In this document: in pieces, positions 6,565-11,799 of the stretch
Numbering within the stretch: position 1 is the first letter of the stretch
Layout of the letters: the number at the start of each line of letters is the position of its first letter
Made by a program: the position numbers and the translations under genes
DNA from: Burkholderiales bacterium
GTDB lineage: Bacteria > Pseudomonadota > Gammaproteobacteria > Burkholderiales > SG8-39
Reading direction: 5' to 3'
Assembly: GCA_017880745.1 (NCBI GenBank)
Contig: JADGRR010000046.1
Span: 1-11,799, forward strand
DNA: 11,799 nt
Notes under the pieces: model-generated
What the model was told of the DNA's origin: nothing
Databases searched by the model: none
What the model saw: the letters and a program-made list of their open reading frames with translations, nothing else

Positions 6565-7506
6565 GTGAAACTGTTGCCGGATTTTTCCAAAGCGAGGCTG
6601 CTGGTGGTCGGCGACGTGATGCTCGATCGCTACTGGTTCGGCGAGGTGAGCCGGATCTCGCCGGAGGCACCGGTGCCGGTGGTCAAAATCGAGCGCACCG
6701 AGGAGCGTCCCGGCGGTGCGGCCAACGTCGCGCGCAACGCGACGGCGCTCGGTGCCCGGGTAACGCTATTGTCGGTTGTCGGCGACGACGAGGCCGGTGC
6801 GCGCCTGCGAAAGTTGATCGAAAGCGAGCAAGTCACAGCCTGCCTGCACAAGGATCCGAGCATTCCAACCACGGTTAAGTTGCGCATCATCGGCCGGCAT
6901 CAGCAGCTGCTACGCGTCGATTTCGAGACTCCGCCGACCCGTGAAGTACTGGCCGACAAGCTGGTCGATTTCCAGATGCTGCTGACAGATTGCGACGTCC
7001 TGGTCCTGTCAGATTACGGCAAGGGCGGGCTCACGCACATAGCGCAGATGATGGAGCTGGCTCGTGCCGCAAAAAAAATCATCCTGGTCGATCCCAAGGG
7101 CGACGACTATTCCCGCTATCATGGCGCGAGCATCGTTACACCCAACCGCGCCGAACTGGGCGAGGTGGTGGGGCGCTGGAAAGACGAGGATGACATGACC
7201 GCGCGGGCGCAGGCGCTGCGACGCGAACTTGGCGCCGAGGCGCTGCTGGTGACGCGCAGCGAGGAGGGCATGAGTTTGTACCAGGAGAGTGGCGTGCTGC
7301 ACGAGCCTGCCAGGGCGCAGGAGCTTGCCGACGTGACGGGCGCCGGCGATACCGTTATTGCCGCCCTCGCGGCGATGTTGGCGAGCGGTGCGGCGCTGCC
7401 CGAAGCCATACACGTGGCTAATCGCGCCGCAGGAATCGTTGTCGGCAAACTAGGCACCGCCGTGGTCCATCGCGAAGAGCTGCAGGCGGCGTTGGCACAG
7501 GATTGA
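6565..7506 (+). CDS. rfaE1: D-glycero-beta-D-manno-heptose-7-phosphate kinase (HldE domain 1 only)
   Basis: This PfkB-family kinase phosphorylates heptose 7-phosphate at C-1 in the ADP-heptose pathway for LPS inner core. Starting at GTG 6565 gives 313 residues beginning MKLLPDFSKARLLVVGDVML, which matches the E. coli HldE N-terminus. GGAG (6555-6558) lies 6 nt upstream. GTG 6544 and GTG 6553 are in-frame alternatives without such support. Visible motifs are DRYWFGEVSRISPEAPVPVV, RPGGAANVARNA and LSDYGKGGL. The PfkB signature is DVTGAGDTVIAALAAML, with the catalytic Asp at 262. The nucleotidyltransferase half found in enteric HldE is absent; a separate rfaE2/hldC-type gene must lie elsewhere. 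It follows ugd closely. The epimerase gene hldD lies 92 nt downstream across a hairpin-rich spacer. Confidence 0.95.
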   Translation: MKLLPDFSKARLLVVGDVMLDRYWFGEVSRISPEAPVPVVKIERTEERPGGAANVARNATALGARVTLLSVVGDDEAGARLRKLIESEQVTACLHKDPSIPTTVKLRIIGRHQQLLRVDFETPPTREVLADKLVDFQMLLTDCDVLVLSDYGKGGLTHIAQMMELARAAKKIILVDPKGDDYSRYHGASIVTPNRAELGEVVGRWKDEDDMTARAQALRRELGAEALLVTRSEEGMSLYQESGVLHEPARAQELADVTGAGDTVIAALAAMLASGAALPEAIHVANRAAGIVVGKLGTAVVHREELQAALAQD

Positions 7507-7507
7507 C

Positions 7508-7536
7508 GGGGTGTTTCAGAATTACTGAAACACCCC
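7508..7536 (+). repeat. Strong hairpin after rfaE1
   Basis: GGGGTGTTTCAG (7508-7519) pairs perfectly with CTGAAACACCCC (7525-7536), 12 pairs around AATTA. It begins 2 nt after the rfaE1 stop. The downstream bases are not T-rich, so termination is doubtful. 3'-end protection or attenuation together with the next hairpins is possible. Its last bases can instead pair as CCCCT (7533-7537) with AGGGG (7543-7547). Confidence 0.6.
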
Positions 7537-7552
7537 TGAATTAGGGGAGCAT

Positions 7553-7570
7553 GAGGGGAGGTATCCCCTC
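7553..7570 (+). promoter_or_regulatory. Hairpin in the hldD leader
   Basis: GAGGGGA (7553-7559) pairs with TCCCCTC (7564-7570) around GGTA. The 3' arm can alternatively pair with AGGGGA (7543-7548). The stem ends 18 nt before the hldD Shine-Dalgarno region (GAGGAAAG). A role in controlling hldD is inferred from position and from the interlocking alternatives only. Confidence 0.4.
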
Positions 7571-7598
7571 GTCCCGTAACAGGCACTGAGAGGAAAGC

Positions 7599-8612
7599 AT
7601 GTACTACGTTGTCACCGGCGCAGCCGGATTCATCGGATCGAACCTGGTCAAGGCGCTGAATGAGCGCGGCGAGACCGACATCATCGCGGTGGACAATCTC
7701 ACCCGCGCCGACAAATTCAGGAATCTGGCCGACTGCGAGATCGCCGATTTCATCGACAAGCGCGACTTCGTGGTGCAGCTCACCGCCGGGGAGTTCGAGG
7801 GCGCGATCGAGGCGATACTGCACCAGGGAGCCTGCTCCGACACCATGGAGACCGACGGGCGCTACATGATGGAGAACAATTACCGCTACTCGGTGGCGCT
7901 GCTCGACTATTGCCAGGAAGAGGAAGTGCCGCTGCTGTACGCCTCGTCCGCGTCGGTCTACGGCAAGGGCAAGGTATTTCGCGAACTGCGCGAATGCGAA
8001 TCGCCGCTCAACATTTACGGCTACTCCAAGTTCCTGTTCGACCAGGTGGTGCGGCGACGCCTGCCCGATGCCGACAGCCCGATCGCGGGCTTTCGCTATT
8101 TCAACGTCTATGGCCCGAACGAGGCGCACAAAGGGCGCATGGCCTCGGTCGCCTTCCATTTCTTCAACCAGTTCCGCAGCGAGAAGCGGGTCAAGCTGTT
8201 CCAGGGCTCGGACGGCTACGCCGACGGCGAGCAGAAGCGGGACTTCGTCTCGGTCGAGGACGTGGTCGAGGTGAACTTTCATTTTCTCGAACGGCCGGCG
8301 CTGTCCGGAATCTTCAACCTGGGCACCGGCCGCGCGCAAAGCTTCAACGAAGTCGCGGTAGCCACGGTCAACGCCTGCCTGCGCGCCGAAGGCCAGGCTG
8401 CGCTCACGCTGGAGGAGATGCGCGCGAGAAACATGATCGAATACATCGCCTTCCCCGATGCGCTCAAGGGCAGGTATCAGAGCTATACCGAGGCCGATAA
8501 CGCCATGCTCCGCGGCGCCGGCTATGCGGATCCTTTCCTGACCGTGGAAGAGGGCGTGTCGCGCTATTGCGAGCAGCTGCTCGATGAGGAGAGCAGAAGG
8601 AGCGAAAAGTGA
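7599..8612 (+). CDS. hldD: ADP-L-glycero-D-manno-heptose 6-epimerase
   Basis: HldD converts ADP-D,D-heptose to ADP-L,D-heptose, the last step before LPS core assembly. It is an NAD(P)-dependent extended SDR enzyme. The 337-residue protein begins MYYVVTGAAGFIGSN, the GxxGxxG cofactor site. SSASVYG follows, then YGYSK with Tyr140 and Lys144, and NVYGPNEAHKGRMAS with Lys178. These catalytic residues fall at exactly the E. coli numbering. It is somewhat longer than the E. coli protein (310), as I recall for betaproteobacterial forms. A clear Shine-Dalgarno (GAGGAAAG) supports ATG 7599. It completes the heptose pair with rfaE1 upstream; cysM follows after 54 nt. Confidence 0.97.
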   Translation: MYYVVTGAAGFIGSNLVKALNERGETDIIAVDNLTRADKFRNLADCEIADFIDKRDFVVQLTAGEFEGAIEAILHQGACSDTMETDGRYMMENNYRYSVALLDYCQEEEVPLLYASSASVYGKGKVFRELRECESPLNIYGYSKFLFDQVVRRRLPDADSPIAGFRYFNVYGPNEAHKGRMASVAFHFFNQFRSEKRVKLFQGSDGYADGEQKRDFVSVEDVVEVNFHFLERPALSGIFNLGTGRAQSFNEVAVATVNACLRAEGQAALTLEEMRARNMIEYIAFPDALKGRYQSYTEADNAMLRGAGYADPFLTVEEGVSRYCEQLLDEESRRSEK

Positions 8613-8666
8613 AGGTTCCAACTGCGGGACCGGTATTCCGCGATAGCGCCGGCGAAAGAAACTGAT

Positions 8667-9578
8667 ATGAAACCAGACACGTACCCGAGTATCGAAGACA
8701 CCGTAGGCAATACGCCGCTGGTGCGCCTGAAGCGTATCCCCGGCGCCGCCAATGACAGGAGCGGCAACGTCATTCTGGCCAAGCTCGAGGGCAACAACCC
8801 GGCCGGGTCGGTCAAGGACCGCCCCGCGCTGTCGATGGTCGTGCACGCCGAGCGGCGCGGCGCGATCAAGCCCGGCGATACCCTGATCGAAGCGACCAGC
8901 GGCAACACCGGCATCGCGCTCGCCATGGCGGCGGCGGTACGCGGCTATCGCATGGTGCTCGTCATGCCCGAGCACCTGTCGGTGGAGCGGCGCCAGACCA
9001 TGCGCGCCTTCGGCGCCGAAATCATCCTTACGCCGCGGGCGGGGGGGATGGAAGGCGCGCGCGACCTGGCCGAGAAAATGCGCGACCAGGGCAAGGGCGT
9101 GATCCTCGACCAGTTCGCCAATCCGGACAACCCGCTCTCCCACTACGAAGGCACCGGACCGGAAATCTGGCGCGATACCGCCGGCAAGGTCACGCACTTC
9201 GTTTCCAGCATGGGCACCACCGGGACCATCATGGGGGTGTCGCGCTTCCTCAAGGAGCAGAATTCGCAGATCCAGATCGTAGGTTGCGAGCCGACCGAAG
9301 GCTCGCAGATTCCAGGCATTCGCAAGTGGCCCGAGGCCTACCTGCCGCGTATTTACGACGCGGCGCGCGTCGACCGCATCGAGTCCGTGAGCCAGACCGA
9401 GGCCGAGGAGATGACGCGCAGAATGGCGCGGGAAGAGGGAATTTTCGCCGGCATCTCATCGGGCGGAGCCATGTTCGTGGCGTTGCGCGTCGCGGCGGAC
9501 GTGAAAAACGCGGTCATCGTAAGCATCGTCTGCGACCGCGGCGACCGTTATCTATCGACCGGCGTGTTTCCGGACTAA
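8667..9578 (+). CDS. cysM: Cysteine synthase B (O-acetylserine sulfhydrylase B)
   Basis: This PLP enzyme makes cysteine from O-acetylserine; the B isozyme can also use thiosulfate. The 303-residue protein has IEDTVGNTPLVRL at the N-terminus and the PLP lysine at residue 50 in NPAGSVKDRPA. The RPA after VKD marks CysM rather than CysK, which has RIG. TSGNTGIALA binds substrate, SSMGTTGTIMG binds the PLP phosphate, and GISSGGA lies near the end. The C-terminus DRGDRYLSTGVF is typical. ATG 8667 follows a purine-rich GAAAGAAA. A G7 tract (9041-9047) falls on two conserved-region glycine codons and keeps the frame. cysM after hldD is a common betaproteobacterial order. The exonuclease gene follows after 6 nt, probably in the same transcript. 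Confidence 0.97.
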   Translation: MKPDTYPSIEDTVGNTPLVRLKRIPGAANDRSGNVILAKLEGNNPAGSVKDRPALSMVVHAERRGAIKPGDTLIEATSGNTGIALAMAAAVRGYRMVLVMPEHLSVERRQTMRAFGAEIILTPRAGGMEGARDLAEKMRDQGKGVILDQFANPDNPLSHYEGTGPEIWRDTAGKVTHFVSSMGTTGTIMGVSRFLKEQNSQIQIVGCEPTEGSQIPGIRKWPEAYLPRIYDAARVDRIESVSQTEAEEMTRRMAREEGIFAGISSGGAMFVALRVAADVKNAVIVSIVCDRGDRYLSTGVFPD

Positions 9579-9584
9579 GGGTCG

Positions 9585-10358
9585 ATGACGCCTGTCTTGG
9601 CTTTCGACATAGAAACCGCGCCCGACTGCGACGGTTTGCGCCGGCTGTACGATCTGGATCCCGGGCTTTCCGACAAGGACGTGGCCGAGATCGCTTTTCA
9701 GCGCCGCCGCGCCGCCGCGAACCACGATTTCCTGCAGTTGCACCAGCACCGCGTGATCGCCATCGCCTGCGCGCTGCGCGAGGGCGACGGCGTCCGCGTC
9801 TGGTCGCTGGGCACGCCCGAGGACACTGAAGCCGACCTGATCCGGCGCTTTTTCGATGGCATCGAAAAATACACGCCGCAACTCGTTTCCTGGAACGGCG
9901 GCGGATTCGACCTGCCGGTGCTGCATTACCGCAGCCTGGTTCACGGGATTTGCGCGCCACGCTATTGGGACCAGGGCGAGGATGACCGCGACTTCAAGTG
10001 GAACAACTACATCAGCCGCTATCACGCGCGCCATCTCGACCTGATGGACCTGCTGGCGCTGTACCAGCCGCGCAACAACGTGCCGCTGGACGAGATGGCC
10101 AAGCTGATCGGTTTCCCGGGCAAGCTCGGCATGGACGGCTCGCAGGTGTGGAGCGCATACCTGGGCGGGAAGCTGCGCGAGATCCGCAACTACTGCGAGA
10201 CCGACGCCGCCAACACGTATCTGCTGTACTTGCGCTTTCAGTTGCTGCGCGGCGTGTTTGACGCCGCGCAATACCAGCGCGAGGTCGAACTCTTGCGCGG
10301 CACGCTCGCCAAGTCCGCTGATGCGCATTGGCGCGAATTCCTCCACGCCTGGAAATAA
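9585..10358 (+). CDS. Predicted PolB-like 3'-5' exonuclease
   Basis: This 257-residue protein matches the stand-alone exonuclease family related to the proofreading domain of family-B DNA polymerases (PF10108 type). The DEDDy motifs are visible. Exo I is FDIET with Asp8 and Glu10. Exo II is SWNGGGFDLPVL with Asp109. Exo III is NYCETD with Tyr203 and Asp207 in Y-x3-D spacing. No polymerase domain is attached. All four metal-binding acids are present, so it should be active, but whether it acts on DNA or RNA is not known from sequence. It lies 6 nt after cysM and 3 nt before rlmD, almost certainly co-transcribed. The pairing with an rRNA methyltransferase leaves open a part in RNA metabolism. 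Confidence 0.9.
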   Translation: MTPVLAFDIETAPDCDGLRRLYDLDPGLSDKDVAEIAFQRRRAAANHDFLQLHQHRVIAIACALREGDGVRVWSLGTPEDTEADLIRRFFDGIEKYTPQLVSWNGGGFDLPVLHYRSLVHGICAPRYWDQGEDDRDFKWNNYISRYHARHLDLMDLLALYQPRNNVPLDEMAKLIGFPGKLGMDGSQVWSAYLGGKLREIRNYCETDAANTYLLYLRFQLLRGVFDAAQYQREVELLRGTLAKSADAHWREFLHAWK

Positions 10359-10361
10359 TCG

Positions 10362-11663
10362 ATGCCGGTTCTGGTTGAATCGCTGGATCGCGAGGGTCGC
10401 GGCATCGCGCGCGTCGAGGGCAAGGCAATATTCATCGAGGGTGGCCTGCCCGGGGAGACGGTTTCGTACGCGTCGTACCGGCGCAAACCGACCTACGAGC
10501 AGGCGACCGCCACTGCCATTCATGAAGTCAGCGCGGCGCGCGAGCTACCGCGCTGCCGCCATTTCGGCGTCTGCGGCGGCTGCAGCATGCAGCATCTGGA
10601 ACTGCATTCCCAGGTGGCGGCGAAGCAGCGCGTGCTCGAAGACAGCCTGTGGCATATCGGCAAGGTAAAACCGGAGACGCTGCTGCGCCCGATCTACGGC
10701 CTGTCCTGGGGTTATCGCCACCGTGCTCGCATGTCGGTACGGATGGTGCTAAAGAAAGGCGGCGCACTGGTCGGTTTCCATGAACGCAAAAGCAGCTTCG
10801 TCGCCGACATGGCGAGCTGCGAAGTCCTTCCGCGGCGCATATCCGACCTGCTCCTGCCCCTGCGCGCCCTGATTGCGGGATTGTCCATGCCCACGCGCCT
10901 GCCACAGATCGAGCTCGCAGTCGGCGAAGAGGTCACCGTGCTGGTGTTGCGCATACTCGATCCGCTCAGCCCGATGGACGAAGACGCGCTCAGGGTCTTC
11001 GCAGCGCAGTACGGCATCCAGTTCTGGCTGCAGACCAAAGGGCCGGAGACGGCCCAGCCCTTTTATCCGCAGGACGCCCCGCCGCTTTATTACTCACTGC
11101 CCGAGTTCGGCGTCGAGATTCACTTCCGCCCGACCGACTTTACCCAGGTCAATCATGCCGTTAACCGTATCCTGGTCCGGCATGCAATGAATCTGCTCGA
11201 TCCGCGCCCGGGGGAGCACATCGCCGACCTGTTTTGCGGTCTGGGCAACTTCAGCTTGCCCATCGCGAGCCGGGGTGCGAACGTGCTGGGCGTGGAAGGC
11301 AATGCCGAATTGGTGCGACGGGCCGAAGACAACGCGCGCAAGAACGGGCTTGCCGCGCGCGCGCGCTTTCAAGTCGCCAATTTGTTCGATGCGCCGAGTT
11401 GTGCCCGGTTTGGCGCGAACGACGGCGGCGGCTTCGACAAGCTGCTCATCGATCCGCCGCGCGACGGCGCCGTCGAAGTGGTGAAAGCGCTGGGGGAGAG
11501 CGGGCCACGGCGCATCGTCTACGTCTCCTGCGATCCGGCGACGCTCGCGCGCGATGCCGAGGTGCTGGTGCAGGTCAAGGGCTACCGCCTCGCCGCGGCC
11601 GGCGTGATCAACATGTTCCCGCACACTTCCCACGTGGAATCGATCGCACTGTTCGAAAAATAG
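10362..11663 (+). CDS. rlmD: 23S rRNA (uracil(1939)-C5)-methyltransferase
   Basis: RlmD (RumA) is a SAM-dependent enzyme with a 4Fe-4S cluster that makes m5U1939 in 23S rRNA. The 433 residues match E. coli (433). An N-terminal TRAM domain covers about residues 1-55 (SLDREGRGIARVEGKAIFIEG in parts: DREGRGIARV, then KAIFIEGGLPGE). The cluster cysteines are C65-x5-C71-x2-C74 and C153. SAM binding is at DLFCGLGNFSLPIA. DPPRDG follows, then the catalytic nucleophile Cys390 in YVSCDPATLARD and the general base Glu426 in HVESIALFEK. The intact cluster and length favour RlmD over RlmC or TrmA. ATG 10362 is 3 nt after the exonuclease stop. A terminator lies 29 nt past the stop. Confidence 0.95.
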   Translation: MPVLVESLDREGRGIARVEGKAIFIEGGLPGETVSYASYRRKPTYEQATATAIHEVSAARELPRCRHFGVCGGCSMQHLELHSQVAAKQRVLEDSLWHIGKVKPETLLRPIYGLSWGYRHRARMSVRMVLKKGGALVGFHERKSSFVADMASCEVLPRRISDLLLPLRALIAGLSMPTRLPQIELAVGEEVTVLVLRILDPLSPMDEDALRVFAAQYGIQFWLQTKGPETAQPFYPQDAPPLYYSLPEFGVEIHFRPTDFTQVNHAVNRILVRHAMNLLDPRPGEHIADLFCGLGNFSLPIASRGANVLGVEGNAELVRRAEDNARKNGLAARARFQVANLFDAPSCARFGANDGGGFDKLLIDPPRDGAVEVVKALGESGPRRIVYVSCDPATLARDAEVLVQVKGYRLAAAGVINMFPHTSHVESIALFEK

Positions 11664-11691
11664 CCGGCAGTCCGGACGTGAGGACAAACAG

Positions 11692-11718
11692 AAAGGGCGG
11701 CCGCAGCCGCCCTTTTTT
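11692..11718 (+). terminator. Terminator after rlmD, possibly bidirectional
   Basis: GGGCGGC (11695-11701) pairs with GCCGCCC (11706-11712) around CGCA, extended by AAA/TTT to ten pairs. A run of six T (11713-11718) follows on the + strand. The AAA on the left gives only a short T-run on the - strand, so it may also serve the converging gene at the right edge, less efficiently. Confidence 0.88.
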
Positions 11719-11736
11719 GCATGATGCTTGCCGCGT

Positions 11737-11799
11737 CTAGTCGCGTCCGCCCATGCCCAGACTGCCTTCGCCCTCGTTGTCGCGCCGTTCCGCGCTTGC
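11737..11799 (-). CDS. 3' end of an unidentified gene running off the window
   Basis: On the - strand, one frame is open from the right edge and ends at TAG (complement of 11737-11739). It gives 20 residues ending RRDNEGEGSLGMGGRD. The stop lies 18 nt from the rlmD terminator, as expected for a convergent neighbour. Other - strand frames are also open here, so the frame is chosen mainly on the stop's position. I do not recognise the protein. Confidence 0.35.
   Translation of the reverse strand, partial: ASAERRDNEGEGSLGMGGRD

Noticed and set aside
5298..6878. A 526-codon + strand open frame over ugd and rfaE1
   Set aside because: It is an alternate frame of ugd with a low-complexity Arg/Gly-rich translation; the ugd frame has all family motifs.
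7071..7078. A8 run in rfaE1 that could be a slippage site
   Set aside because: It encodes Ala-Lys-Lys in the normal frame and the gene is intact; no alternative product of interest is evident.
9041..9047. G7 tract in cysM as a phase-variation site
   Set aside because: Short tract in a housekeeping gene with the frame kept; chance occurrence in GC-rich codons is likely.
7119..9197. A 692-codon open frame on the - strand across rfaE1, hldD and cysM
   Set aside because: It lies antisense to three genes with complete catalytic motifs. Long antisense frames are common in GC-rich DNA, and its translation is Arg/His/Ala-rich without recognisable domains.

Overview
The window is GC-rich chromosomal DNA from a betaproteobacterium, probably of the Burkholderiales/Nitrosomonadales type. 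I infer this from the gene order cmk-rpsA-ihfB-lapA-lapB-ugd-hldE1-hldD-cysM, from the separate single-domain heptose kinase (HldE is a two-domain fusion in enterics), and from the protein sequences. All complete genes lie on the + strand. Only a short 3' tail at the right edge reads on the - strand.

Positions 1-787 are accessory DNA. They hold the 3' part of an ORF6N-domain gene. Directly after its stop codon, in the same frame, lies a relic of a second, different ORF6N gene. Next comes a short orphan HicB-like antitoxin gene whose stop codon overlaps the TTG start of cmk. In relatives cmk normally follows aroA, so this block appears to break conserved synteny exactly at the cmk start. The ORF6N gene and the relic carry the same near-perfect palindrome at equivalent codons, with paired compensatory differences. 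A 16-nt near-repeat is found at both ends of the relic+hicB segment.

Positions 788-3607 are a core nucleotide/translation/DNA-architecture operon: CMP kinase, ribosomal protein S1 and IHF-beta, closed by a strong intrinsic terminator. A candidate promoter inside cmk and a small GNRA-capped hairpin ahead of rpsA are plausible control points for S1.

Positions 3624-8612 are an envelope/LPS block. LapA and LapB control LPS assembly and LpxC turnover, Ugd makes UDP-glucuronate, and HldE1 and HldD make ADP-heptose for the LPS inner core. Structured spacers lie between lapB and ugd and between hldE1 and hldD.

Positions 8667-11663 hold cysM (cysteine synthesis), a PolB-like 3'-5' exonuclease and rlmD (23S rRNA m5U methyltransferase), the last three tightly packed. 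They end at a terminator that may also serve a converging gene running off the right edge. The core genes look ordinary and intact. The novelty is concentrated in the first 800 bases.
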